A stretch of DNA of 64,000 nucleotides from Platycnemis pennipes (Eukaryota; Arthropoda; Insecta; Odonata; Platycnemididae), in contig OW121852.1 in the NCBI GenBank assembly GCA_933228895.1, positions 120,647,544 through 120,711,543 on the forward strand. The letters are read 5' to 3'. Below, piece after piece: positions 1-11,460 of the stretch (the stretch's first letter is position 1; the number at the start of each line of letters is the position of its first letter). A model generated the notes under the pieces. That model saw nothing but the letters and a program-made list of their open reading frames with translations. It made no database searches and was not told where the DNA came from. Position numbers and translations under genes: made by a program.

Positions 1-580
1 ATCGGATACATCCCATTCTATGAACTAAAACATAGAAGTTTACGCGTTTTTATGATCAAATGGATCCAGATTGGTGGGAGCAATAATAAGTACTCTAGGT
101 ACGTCCACCCATGCAAGAGAGGTCGGAGGGTTGTAGCCACTCAAAATTTTATCCACACGCGTTCTGAAGTGACGCGTTCCATCAAGTGATGGTGGAAAGT
201 GAAAAACATTGAGAAAAGCAAAAGGCTTTCAGCATTAATATTTTAAGAAGTACTCTATTGATGGATACCAATGAATGAATACTTACAAGTACAGAGCCGA
301 ATCCTATTTCAATACATTGGCTGCTAAGGTGTTGAACGAAATGAATCCGGTAGCCACAATACGAACTTTTAGCACAGAAGTAAGATCAGTGAATGAGACT
401 AGGAGGACGGAAAAGTTTTGGATATATATACGGAAAGTTGGGACCATGCTGAGTGCTAGCAAATCCTCCAGAAGATCCGTCAAAGTTAAATAGTTAATAG
501 AAGGAGAATCAGGATATTGGTGCGCCACCTCTTGTTATTATATAGCATCATTTAATATAGAACTGTATTCTCAATTCACG
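1..580. other. AT-rich unassigned DNA
   Basis: No gene or repeat family is recognised here. The reading frames of about 70 codons in this stretch overlap on opposite strands, have no recognisable motif and look like chance frames. It is probably intergenic or intronic. Confidence 0.5.
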
Positions 581-586
581 TCGGAG

Positions 587-603
587 GCGGGATTCGAACC
601 CGC
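587..603 (-). repeat. tRNA-like T-arm / B-box remnant
   Basis: Read on the minus strand, this is a perfect T-arm: a 5-bp GCGGG/CCCGC stem around TTCGAAT. It contains an exact Pol III B box (GGTTCGAATCC). No matching A box, acceptor stem or anticodon arm is visible in the expected interval (about 604-670), so it is not an intact tRNA gene. It is most simply the surviving piece of a tRNA-derived SINE or tRNA pseudogene. Confidence 0.5.
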
Positions 604-2179
604 AACCAATGAGTTCCAAGGAATGTGTGGTAATTAAAGTATTAAGGAAATTTGTATTTTACGGGACCGTGTGTGATTAGTTGAAAGGGCAGGATTGATT
701 AATTGACTGGTTAGTGCGAAGAAAATAGTGGTGGTATATGCAATTGTCGGCGGACAATTCCTAAGCACTGTACAGGAAGTTAGGTGGAAAAGTGGTGAAT
801 AAAGAATAGATAGTCCAACAAATCTAGTCCTAAAATAAACCTACGTATTGATGAGTGATAAAGTAGAGAATGATTATATGATTGACAAAAAAAGCATTTA
901 GAAAAATTTGGCAACTTTTCGAACATGATGGAAGCATGATCGGGGATTTTCACGCGATTCCCGGCGAAGGTGAGGATGATATTAGGAATGTGGAGAATGG
1001 GTCAGGAAAACGATATGGGTGTGGTAATACACCGAAAAGTTTTGATACTAATAAAATTCATCACTCAAATACGACTCCAAACTTCGTCGTTTTCAAATGA
1101 AGTACACCGGAGGCACTTAAGTGTATACATTATATTACTCAATCATAAGGCGTACATCGTCATCAATTTATACAGCATCCCGAACCTGTTGTTGAATTTA
1201 AGACAACTAATTTTCAATTGCGTGTAATACGTGGATAAATATTAAACAGTGCTTAATTGCATGGAGATCTTTAGTCAAGATAAAAAGAGAGAATGTCCAT
1301 TGTTTCATTCTTAATGGGAATACGGAAAAATAGAGCGCAAGTAAAGGGTTGAGAATGTAAAAAACAGGGTTGATAAGACAGTAGATAAAACGACTCTTAT
1401 AAAAATTATGAAAATACTAGGAAAAAATAGAAGCAATCGAAAACTGAAGAAATGATTGGAAAATGGAGGGATTGTTATTATGTAAATATTGAGTGAGGTT
1501 GACTCAGCAATTTGGATAGGCCGAAGGCCAGAAAGGCGTTGGGGTGAAGAGAATCTTGCGAGCATTGTAGAGGGATGAGTAATTGAGAATCGAGGAATAA
1601 TGGGAATTTTTGGTGGAATGTAGAGGGTGTAGAGGAAGTACATTGTCTGATGGGACATATATTATGGAGAACAAGCGTTCAAGAGAGGATAACTACAAGG
1701 TGGAAGGGCATAACGTCAAAACGTATTTAGACGGCTAAATAATAAAAATATATATTTCTTGCCACCCATCAATATTTATGACGAGTTACTCAACTAAAAA
1801 AACTCATGCTATCTAATAAATATTTTAAATCAGCAAAATAACTTTTGGGCTACGATTTAGTTCCATTATTATGACTTGCACATATACACTGAATTTTCCT
1901 CTGATAAAACCCTCCATGCAATCCATGGATGAAACTCAATTAAGAGAAATAGCGATAGAGAAACGCCTTTTGAAGAGGTGATTGAGTTCAAAGAAAGTCT
2001 TTCGGGAAGAAAACGTAAATTATGATGTAGGCCAAAAATGTTTACTCAGATCAAAAAGGGTGTCTCGCTCCCAAGCTTAATATGTACATAAAAACATGAC
2101 AGGAGACGGTGCACCGAACTAAGATCTTTGGACGGATGGCAATCCTGAATAATCAGCTCTCCGAGACCTAAGAGTTAGA
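604..2179. other. AT-rich unassigned DNA
   Basis: There is no recognisable coding exon, RNA or repeat. Reading frames up to 115 codons occur but have biased, low-complexity translations and no domain that I recognise. Confidence 0.45.
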
Positions 2180-2960
2180 TCCTCAGCTGCTTAAAGCGTG
2201 ACAAGAAAGGATAAGCTCTCATAAGAAGGATGGATGAGTTTTGGTCCTTGCGGGAATAACGTGCGAACTATGGGAGGCGGGGAGAAAAGAAGGAGGTGGG
2301 AGAAGAGGGATGGAGTGGTATACGACCATGCATATACAATACAAATATATATGTTTTTAAACATGCATAGAAATATACACACGTGACATCATCGCACAGT
2401 GCGGAGAAAGGCGCGAGGAGCAAGGCGAGAAGGGGACAACGGAGGCTTTCACGAGGGTTGGGGAGGGGTGGGAAAAGCGAATGGGAAGATGCTGGTATAG
2501 ACGGTGGAAGGAGAGGTTTAGGTAAGAAGTAGGGGGAGTAGTCTTATTAGTCCAAAGAGGAAGTTGCCTCCAGTGTAAGGACGAAAAATAGGGAGAAAGG
2601 GAGGAAAAAAGAGGGAAGGGACGCGCTGATGAAAAATCTCGACGTATTAAAAAGTTGAAGGGGAGGTGGGTGCGAGGAATAAAAAATGAAGGGAGGATAC
2701 ATGCACAGTGTGGGCGGGAGGCTATTTGAGAGGGTCGGATATGACTTGGAGAGCAGGGAAAATTAGCGAGAGTTTCCGCGGGACTCGTAAGAGACATACG
2801 AAGAGGGTAGATAGGGTATTCGAAGGCATTCTGGCAATATAAAGGTGCGGCAAATTAGTTTGTGAGGCAAGACTTTGGCAGAGATGACACCCACGTGCAG
2901 AGAGACTAAAAAGGAAACTGCTTCCAACAAAAAATCTGAATGCAAAGACGGATCAGATGA
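2180..2960. repeat. Purine-rich (G+A on plus strand) low-complexity island
   Basis: The plus strand is dominated by runs of G and A for several hundred bases (for example 2270-2310 and 2450-2700), so the minus strand is pyrimidine-rich. The open frames here translate to Ser/Pro/Phe/Leu-rich peptides, the expected by-product of a stop-poor polypyrimidine strand. I do not call them genes. Similar islands recur through the window. Confidence 0.5.
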
Positions 2961-3180
2961 GCGTGGGAGTTATGCCGTCAATAAAAAGACGGCCGTTTTT
3001 GGAAAATAACCTAATGTATGATTCGTATTTTTAGATCTCTTCAAAGCAAAAAATATCAAATTATTATTGGTGCTGTAAATAATTGCAGTTTTAAATACCA
3101 TTATAGCGTACTTGCGGAGAAACTGATGATGATTTTAATATAAAGTGATGCCTAGCTAATCTAGGCTAAGCTATTAGGGA

Positions 3181-3390
3181 TATGAATAACGGTAAATATA
3201 TCCAGTACGAGTGTAGCAATGGATAATATTGGTAGCTGTATGTTGGTATAAGGACTTATAGCTAGCCCTACTAACGGCATGTTTTTGCATGTATGTTTTG
3301 CTATTTTATGAAGTGCATGTTTGGTGAGATTTCACCCCCTGCCACACACCTTTATGGTGGCTTGCAGGGTATTATGTAGATGTAGATGTA
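3181..3390 (+). mobile_element. LINE family 2, 3' end fragment (copy C)
   Basis: This is a 5'-truncated 3' end of the same non-LTR retrotransposon seen at 46172-46800 and 48527-49064. It starts in the last codons of the reverse transcriptase ORF, runs through the 3' UTR (including the TTTTGCATG block near 3283) and the conserved CTGCCACACACC...GGTGGCTTGCAGG hairpin-like end, and finishes in a GTAGATGTAGATGTA tail at 3376-3390. The match to the reverse complement of 46172-46450 is extensive. No clear target-site duplication is seen. Confidence 0.72.
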
Positions 3391-4985
3391 ATCAACAGGA
3401 GCATGAATAATGAAGCAAATGTTAAAGTTCGGGAAAATAAAGAATCTAGAAATATAATATTTAGTTTGTGGATTGAGAAATAATTAAAAAAAGACGGTTT
3501 TTACGCTACATATAAAATTATGATAAGGTTTTGGTTTTTAAGTATGTGAGAGAAACTCTTATTATGAAAGAATGAATTTCAATAAAAATATTCACGAACA
3601 AAAATTAGGTTTTCTTAAGTTGCCCGTGCGAATCATTTATAAACCACAGGCAAGGATTACATTATTCGTATAGAAACACGATCTAATGCACGCTTAGAGG
3701 ATAATATTTACTATAGTTGGGGTTATTATTTTTCATTCTTAGACGTAATAATACAGAAAATACTTAAAAATTAAGTTGAATAAAAACTTGGCAAAACTTA
3801 AAACCGTCTTATAATCTGATAATGCATGAAATACATTTTGGACGCAAATAAATTCTTGATATGTCAATTAAAAGGGTTGTATCCTAACGTTTCTTTGTGC
3901 TCATCCAAAAAGTCAAAGATAATATGTTTATTTTTATCAACTTTTCATTAAATCTCTTGCGCTTCTCTGGTTCACATCCCAAGAAAACTGCTGAAAAGTT
4001 TTTACTTGGAGACTAAAAGCAAATTCAGTTCCGGTACATCCACGACTTACATAAAACTTCGCGAATGAAAACATACGCTCGTGCTTATAGAGCCTTAAAT
4101 CTGAGGCAATAGGAAATGAAAAATATGGTTTTAGTCAATTTACATCAAGAATATTTGGAGTTCCACAAGGAGAGATGAAACATTTTGACGCATGGTGGAA
4201 ACGACGCATTAAAAGAATTTTCCACGTCACGCGCCGCTTCTCTTCCATAACCTTCTGGAGATATATTAATCCGGTGGAAAATGCGTGGAGACCCGAAAAT
4301 CCAAAATATTCCTTTTATTTTCCTAGAAGGTAGCAGGGCGATTGAAACGGGTTTTCAGTGAGGAATTTCCTCAATTATGAGCTTCATCATCCATTCCTGA
4401 ATAATCCTCATGCCATGAAAAAACTTATTAAATAGGGTAATATAAGAAATTTCGCCAAATTGATGGAGGAAACAGCTCTTTACGACTGCTGAATCTGAGA
4501 ACGCCGTTCTATTTATAAATAAAAGTCCAAAGTATAGCGGTCAATTTTCTGCAAACTAATATAAAATATTATGAAAATGTACATACTAGAATTAGGTTTA
4601 CGTGGTATTCACTGACGATCAATGGCTTCATGTAATTGATAATCTCAGAAAATATTTTACGCAGAACAGCAAATGGACAATAAATGTCATATGGAAGAAA
4701 TTAATTCAATGTACATGCATAATGCAAAAAAAACCATCACAATCTTAAGAAAGGGCTTTTTTTATATAATATGTGCTGTATTACAAAAAACATGCAAATA
4801 TTTTATCAGTGATGAGTTCACATTTTCGATAGTCTTTCGTTCATTGAGAATGCAGTAGATTTCAATTTCAAATCTAATCCAAATCTGACTGTAAGTTGTT
4901 AGGAAATCCCCCAATTGTTTAAGATTTTAATAGTGAAAAAAGTTGATTAAATATTAAGAATGGCGGAGAAAAATGAAACAGGTTA
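3391..4985. other. AT-rich unassigned DNA
   Basis: Very AT-rich sequence. No recognisable gene, repeat family or RNA is seen. The 61-codon frame at 4673-4858 has no motif. Confidence 0.45.
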
Positions 4986-4989
4986 AACA

Positions 4990-5225
4990 GTTAAACTAAA
5001 CTGGTGGAACATAGACGCAACTGGGCGCAGTGGAAGCGAAGAATTGCGCTGGCCAAAAGGAGCCGTCGCTATTAAGAGGGAAATAATGCAGAAGAACGGA
5101 ATTGGTAAACACATTAGTTAAACCTCTCATTTGGAGCATTATGTTGAATGGTTCAGAAAACTGGTCCTTGGATAAAGAGGATATGCGAAAACTGAAACTC
5201 TTTGAATGTGGGAGCCGAGAAGAAT
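4990..5225 (+). pseudogene. Degraded RTE-like reverse transcriptase, C-terminal remnant
   Basis: From 5120 the plus strand reads a peptide with the pattern W-S-I-x-L-N-G-S-E-N-W-(S/T)-L-x-K-E-D, then L-K-L-F-E. This matches the post-thumb segment of RTE-type LINE ORFs, where GSE-x-W-T and (A/L)FEMW are hallmarks; the same segment of the 15144-17479 element reads GSEAWT and AFEMW. Just upstream (about 5045-5105), in a shifted frame, is a Lys-rich stretch that also fits. At least one frameshift and a stop near 5118 break it. No 3' tail or duplication was found. The family assignment rests on these short motifs only. Confidence 0.55.
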
Positions 5226-5500
5226 ATACGATAATAGCAAGACGACGAGAAATACGTTTGAGGAAGTAATAAAATTGGCAGAAGAGGAAGCTGACTAAAG
5301 AAAAAACCTAGGCGAAAAAGTTAAATAAATTGAAGTTGTAGTAGGGGAAATAACTGACAGTTAAGGTTTTTTGCAAGATTAAAATAGGCGAGTAATAGTG
5401 TGGATATGATAATTTTCCTGGGAACAGAGGAAAGGTGGAGAGAAATATGGTGTCGGCATTAACCTACTGTTAAAGGAAGAAAGCAAGGTTAACATTATGA
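5226..5500. other. Unassigned, purine-rich
   Basis: It may be further decayed LINE sequence continuing from the reverse transcriptase remnant, but I cannot recognise any motif in it. Confidence 0.35.
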
Positions 5501-5660
5501 CGTTCTATCCGACGGACGGCGTATTGAACTTGATGTACCTACTCTCCACTTTGTACTCAAGAAGAGGCTGGTAAGCCATTACAAAATCTACTATTACCGA
5601 GAATCGAAACAGGACCTAGGGAAAGGGAAGCCAGTACTCTAGCCGCCACATCAACCAAAT
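5501..5660 (-). mobile_element. Degraded tRNA-derived SINE (family of 35266-35624)
   Basis: On the minus strand this segment matches the complete SINE at 35266-35624. The A-box region is at 5641-5656 and the B-box region near 5600-5612 (GAATCGAA on the plus strand). The CCGACGGACG block at 5509-5518 matches the internal block at 35431-35440, also in reverse. The middle is diverged or partly deleted, and the 3' half of the element is absent. No target duplication is evident. Confidence 0.55.
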
Positions 5661-6095
5661 CTTCTCTGAAGTAAATGAAGGACTAAATGCCAAAATTCAT
5701 GATCGAGAACGTGCATGAAATGGAAAATAGGAAAGAATAAGGAAAATTATAGTATTCTGATATCATGAAAGTAGGCAGAAGACACGAAGAGTTAATTTAT
5801 TTAATGCATAAAACGCAGGTTTGATGCGTAGGAAAGCAAGAAACACCCTCTACTGCTGAGGAATAACAAGAAGGGAGTATCTACAAATATATCAATGTTG
5901 GCAGGATACTTCCAACACCATAATTTCACTTTTCAAATGCGCTCATTCATGAGAAGATGTTCTCCCGGATCCACTATGCTAGGTAAAAAATAGTAATCGT
6001 ATGGATGGTTAAAACATCTGTCTTTAAATCAAAACTCTATCGTCAACGAGAGAAGGATGCAAATCGTTTCCTGAGCTCGACAGAGACTGCACAGT

Positions 6096-6266
6096 CATAG
6101 ATGTATCTAGAAGCGTCTGAAGGGGGGGAATTACCACCGAAGAGTATGGGGGCTATGGAATGCCCCCCATGCAAACGGGGGGTCCGGCAAAATTTTAAAA
6201 TATACAGTTTTTACCAATGGGGGGGGGGGGTATTCCAACCCCCAAACCCCCCCGGATACGTCTATG
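6096..6266. mobile_element. hAT-like MITE with poly-G tract
   Basis: The ends form terminal inverted repeats: CATAGATGTATCT at 6096-6108 against GGATACGTCTATG at 6254-6266, 11 of 13 positions pairing. Directly outside are 8-bp repeats, TGCACAGT (6088-6095) and TGCACACT (6267-6274), 7 of 8 identical. That is the target-duplication length of the hAT superfamily. The interior carries short G and C runs, including 12 consecutive G at 6219-6230 and CCCCCC-rich DNA before the right end. At 171 bp it cannot encode a transposase, so it is a non-autonomous element. Confidence 0.72.
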
Positions 6267-6274
6267 TGCACACT

Positions 6275-8059
6275 ACATATTTGACGTCAGGATGACCTTT
6301 AGCGAGAGAATTGTTTTGGAGGGAAAATGGCTGCAGTTTGAATTATTTCGGAAGAACGGCTTGCCATGTTTGTGGATGGCATATCTCATAAGGATACGGC
6401 ACGCTAGTACCACGCGGGAAAGACCTCTGCTTATTATTCTTATTCTGATCCAATATGACTAATTTTCGCCTTCCATATAATTTCTAACGGGCGTCCAGTG
6501 TATACCGCTGAGGACGCACTGGCAATAGAGAAATAACTAAGAATAGGAGCACTACTACTTGGGAATTTCCTCAATATATTTTGGTTTAAATTTAATTACA
6601 TGAAGGAAAGGGTAGTTATCGACAAATTAACCTACACCCTTTAAACTTTGCGTCTCTTTACAAGATCAGCTTATAACTGAGTCACAAGGTGATATATCAT
6701 AAGAGGCACGTATCATAAGACAATATATAGTCAGCTTTGCAAAAAATGACTGTAAAACATCCGAGTACAACGATGAATAAATGCAATACGTATGCAAAAA
6801 CATTTGGTGAGCAAGGAAGCACATTATTGCTTCATTATGGACGAGAAGAGATTTGCGGAGGTTCGCTAGTTATTATGTTCGTGTATGTATATTATTAATG
6901 TATGGAGCAGTTAGAGGTTCGAATTTGCATCCAAGCTATAAAATTATTCAAGGGGATGAGATATAAGTACATTCTCTTCACTACACTAATGGCATGGTCA
7001 TGTTGGGGTACAGAAGAAAGACGATACACGATATTTTAAATGCGCAATTCAATAATAACACGAAATACCACCATTGCTGACTGCGGCCTCACTCCTATTC
7101 CTTCAACCTGCCAATTCTTGGAAGTAAAATTCAAGTGAGTAAATTTACTGCTCATTAGCAAGAGCACGGATTATTGGGATGTACTAATGAATCTCACGGG
7201 TGCGTATGGAGGCCGCTTACATTTTTAGCTAAATAAGTAGTATTTCACACTACTAGGATGACCATTGATTGGGCAAGGAATGAATACGAAAAGGCATAAA
7301 TGGAAATTTAGGAATATAAATTAGCGACATAATCAATTAAATATCCAATTTTACTTAATGCGCTGCGCCTTTATGGACCTCAGCCAACGAAAATGCAGTT
7401 TTGCATTCTACGGATATTGCCTAATTCACAAAAATTTGAGAAAGTGGTGAACTGTGAGAAACATTTTGGCCGGTAAATGCTACCATAACTGTCCACGAAC
7501 GTTCATGGGACGCCTTACTACGGAATGAAAATTATCAAGTAGAGGCTATCAACGCATCTGCAGTATTGTCCGGACCAAATGATGTCCGCCTACTCCCGAG
7601 CACGAGAAGTCATCGTGGGTGCACAGAAATCATAAGAGGTTTGTGGAAGTGGACAGTATCATCTACTTTCTAACGCACGGGGTGAAGTGTAAAACAAGGA
7701 TGTAGCCGAGGATATATTGCTGGACAAGCGTACTTCGTTAGCAATCATCATTCTCATAAAGCTAAAATTAGCTTTGCTGCCATGCCTTGACAGATTCTCC
7801 GGTGTAAAAGAATGCCCGGTGGAAACAAAAGGTCTCGCTTCACTTTTTTCCATCCAAAAGTCCACCGGGAAGTCGGCATAATAGATACGTTTTGGAGGAT
7901 ATACCTCCAATGGTTTTTAACATATTCACTCGTCTCCCGCGTTGATCTCTCAGTTTTTTTAGTGGAAAAAAATGTCGACAAGACTTCCCGGCATGCCCCA
8001 TCATCACCACCGTTGCCTTGCACACACTCCCCACCGGAAAGGAGGAGAAATGCCACGGA
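6275..8059. other. Unassigned DNA
   Basis: No gene or repeat family is recognised. A 9-bp inverted pair (CCCGGTGGA / TCCACCGGG) lies near 7815 and 7860. Overlapping frames at 7659-8106 on both strands have no motif. GC content rises towards 8000. Confidence 0.4.
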
Positions 8060-8580
8060 AAGCTAGCGTTCATTCGTCTACGCCAGCGGAAAACCCACGT
8101 TGACAAATGCGAAGCGGGGATTCGACGACAGCGCCACGCGTGACTGTTTGCGTCCCCAATGCCATCGCGCTTGTCACCGTATCCCCCTTCATCCTTTAGT
8201 TCTCATTTGAGTGTGTTTTGTTCAGTATGTGGCCTCGTGTTAGGGGGCGGCTCACCCCCCCGTCCAAGCCACCATCCCTCGCCCCTGCCCGGCTATCTTC
8301 CTCTCAACGTTAAAAACCTCATATCGCCGAGCATCAGTCACGCAAAAAAAGGGGAGGAGAACGGAGGGACGAGAGGGGGTAGGAGCCGGGGAAATAAAAT
8401 AAATAGAAGAAGAGGGAAAAAGTTGGGTGGGAGAAGAAAATTCCACTGAAGGATGGGCATATTTTACGTCGCTATGGAGAGGAGAACGAGGAGAGAGTGT
8501 GGAGAGGTATGAAATATGAAAAAAGACAGTCGGAATATGTGAAATGTGCTACGGAGATAAGCGGTCGGGTGAGAATATCT
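8060..8580. repeat. GC-rich strand-skewed island
   Basis: A C-rich plus-strand stretch (about 8240-8300) switches to a G/A-rich stretch (about 8345-8450). The first part (8080-8160) is relatively CpG-rich. The open frames are low-complexity products of the skew. It could be a CpG-containing regulatory island, but there is no TATA box or splice structure to support a promoter call. Confidence 0.4.
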
Positions 8581-10030
8581 TCCCTCCCCGATAGCGGGTC
8601 GTAATATGCTTTGTACCTCTGGGCGTCCCAGACGCAGCATATCACACTGCTATTCGAGTTATACGTTCCCTCTTATTAGATAGTACTCTTTGGGAATCGG
8701 GCCTACTTTTTTCACCTTATTTCTGCTCCTAAATTCGATACATATATTCGAAACGAAAGCTTTCACCTATTACGCACTGCTTTACCTGATTTCTTAGAAA
8801 TCTACACTATCCGGGACTATATGCACTTCACTCAAGGCAATCAAAACAAACATAAAATATATTGGCATTTATCTGAGACATAATTTAAAGAAAGAAACAA
8901 TACTATCATACTCGCTTTGCAACCTCAAATAAACCTCTCTATAACATCCACGCTTTAGGTAACGTAATATATATTGATGACAAAAGAACGATGAGCTCAA
9001 ACATTTTTGAAGAATAATCTAATTAAATAAAACAAAACGTACCTGTTCTCACAATCTGAAATTGAGAACTGAGTGATTGTAGCCTTTTCCTTTGGATCGT
9101 CCTATGTCTGGATTTTTCCCTGGATGTCCTTGTTTCGGATAAATAGAATTCCATGCTGCAAAATGGGCTTCTCTCTCACCAGTCTTGATTCACTCCGATT
9201 CTACTCCTTTCCGCATTGCTTTTTCCAATTGATACTTCTTTTTGCTTCATTTCTGCATTGCACGATTTGAAGGCCTGCATCAGAGAAACATAATCATGTC
9301 ATATTAAAATCATTTCCATATCCAAGATAGTTAGAAGAATAAGTGGGATTTAACAAACATTGGGATAGAGCGTTAAGAGCTGCCTTTCCGCTCAGTGGGC
9401 CATGGGTTTAATAACGACAGTAGTGATTTTTATTGGAATTCCAGACCCTACTTGAATGCGCTGTTAAGACCAATTGTTGAGTTGAGAGAGGTTAGTTCAG
9501 TACTATTTTCAACGGATAGGATTTTTAACTGTTGACCTGTGCCTTTTCATGAGAGCAGAATATCTATTGAAAGCAGGTTTTGTCTCTCCTCCCAGTCACC
9601 TTTCTAATGAGAACAAATGAAAACTACACTAATAAACAACTGTAGTTAATATTTCACAAATTTTGTTCCATAGGGCAGTGGTTAAAATCGCATAGGAGCT
9701 AAGACTGCGCGTTAGTCATGGGAATAATATATTGAGATTCACGACTTAATGCAAGCATGTTAGTTCACAAATATCACTCATCCATCCGTGAGGAAATGTT
9801 CTTGAATCTCCTCAATTCCGCAATTGAATTGAAACAAGAGATGGAGTAGTCTCTCGTTAGAGTGACCAGGCAGCAAGCTCACCTCATCTATCCAGCCTTC
9901 GACATCTGCACACGCCGTGAACCCTTTCCCTTGTTACATCTCCATGGGGATAGTCTGCCGAGGGCCCTTAATCCTTTCCAGACCCGTTCCCCACAAGGGA
10001 AGCCGCATGCCTCAAAGGTCCGAACTGTAA
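8581..10030. other. Unassigned DNA
   Basis: AT-rich, with no recognised coding or repeat feature. A tRNA-like A-box resemblance near 9680 was too weak to call. Confidence 0.4.
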
Positions 10031-10447
10031 TTACTCCCTCGATTTCATAAAAAACTTGCCCGCCGCTCCATCCTTATCCCACTTGCTGCAGCACCCTTCC
10101 AAACTCTTACTCCCATATGGGCCATGAAGTGTCCACTCAACACCCTTCATTGGGGAATATCCAATTTCAGACCTTTCATTAACGCACATGAGGCAGAAGT
10201 AAGAGAAACATCTAAGTGGTAAGACTGTGGCAGAGGCCGAAGTAATATCGCGGAGGCCACTTCCGAAAGATCCTATACAAGTTACGAAGTTCTTAAAGCG
10301 CATGCATAGAACAGAGGAGCAATTGGCTTCAAATATAGCATTGCAGTGAAAATAATCATAGAGAATTTTTATTATGGTGCCATAGTAAACTTTAATTTCA
10401 TTCCCGGGATAAATATCACTTGCATACAAATATTTACTAGCACGCAT
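10031..10447 (-). other. Unassigned 138-codon open frame
   Basis: This is one of the longest open frames outside both the LINEs and the skewed islands. The translation is not low-complexity: it contains several Cys residues (about residues 43, 48, 57, 79, 84, 88, 118 and 119) and no obvious signal peptide or membrane segment. I recognise no domain. No intron signals, upstream promoter or second exon is apparent, so it may be chance or part of an unrecognised repeat. I do not claim a gene. Confidence 0.2.
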
Positions 10448-10980
10448 GTAACAAATTGGGTTTTAGAAAACTGACTTAAAAATAGATGGACGCTGTGAAT
10501 AAAAATATAATAGGACATGTATAGCGCGATGTTTCAAAAGGCTAATGAAAAATATAATCCGCAGGTTTGAGCTTAATGCAATGGAAGTGAGACATACAAT
10601 TCAAATAAATCAGTCAAACTTAAAAAAAAAAAAAAACAAATATACTACACCTGTACCAAAGACTAAAATTTTACGAGTGATAAGTGTCAAAACCAATGGT
10701 GTAAAACGTGCACATTTATCAAGATCGAGGCATAGGGACAGTAAAATTATCTTCCACCACTGATAGATATTGGAAACGAACAAAGCTCAATTAGCAAAAA
10801 TGCAACTATCATATTGACTTGAAAATTCATATTACTTTGATGGAACCCAGTACTACCGGAAGCCTACCTTTGGGGAAGCTAGAGCGATCAAAGAAAATAA
10901 ATATGAATACACATGTCGTGAATTAATCCCGTCTTCTTTGAAACTCAATTACCAAATCCACGCTTGCTCTTCTCACAAAC
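10448..10980. other. AT-rich unassigned DNA
   Basis: No supported feature. It includes an A-homopolymer run of about 14 at 10622-10635. Confidence 0.4.
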
Positions 10981-11460
10981 GGTCCGACAAGAGGGGGGGA
11001 GGAGTGGTTGGGAAGGAATTGAATTTTCAACACTGGGGAAGGTATTTTGCATGAGTGATTGGCTTGCACGTTGCGAGTAGTTCAAAGACACCCAATATTC
11101 GGAGCAGATGAAAGAGGTGTAGGCTCGGAGGGGTGAGGGGATGGCTGCGGCAGTCACCAGTTTTAGGGCGAGGGGAGTCAATGGAGGTGGAGAAAGAGAC
11201 TGGCGAAAATTGGAGCAAAGGGTGCGAATGATCCACTTAAAACACCGCAATATTCATTAGCACCATTCTCTTTGGAGAGGGTAACCAGAGCAAGAAGGAT
11301 GTGCGGTGTCGAGGGATGTTGCGAGCGGTGAGGGGGACCTGTAGACTAATCCACACGGTGGGGGGAGGGAAATGTGGCAGAAGGCGCTGAAGAGAAGGAA
11401 ATTCATGTGCAACATCGAGTCCTAGCACATCCCTTACTTCTACACCCTCCAACAAAGTGT
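10981..11460. repeat. Purine-rich strand-skewed island
   Basis: The plus strand is G/A-rich (GAGGGGGGGAGGAG near 10990, more at 11110-11200 and 11320-11400). The complementary-strand frames are Pro/Ser/Leu-rich, as expected for polypyrimidine DNA, and are not called as genes. Confidence 0.45.

Noticed and set aside
587..603. Intact tRNA gene
   Set aside because: Only the T-arm and B box are present; no D-arm, anticodon arm or acceptor stem pairs in the expected positions.
9676..9740. tRNA-like A-box resemblance
   Set aside because: No B box lies at the right distance.
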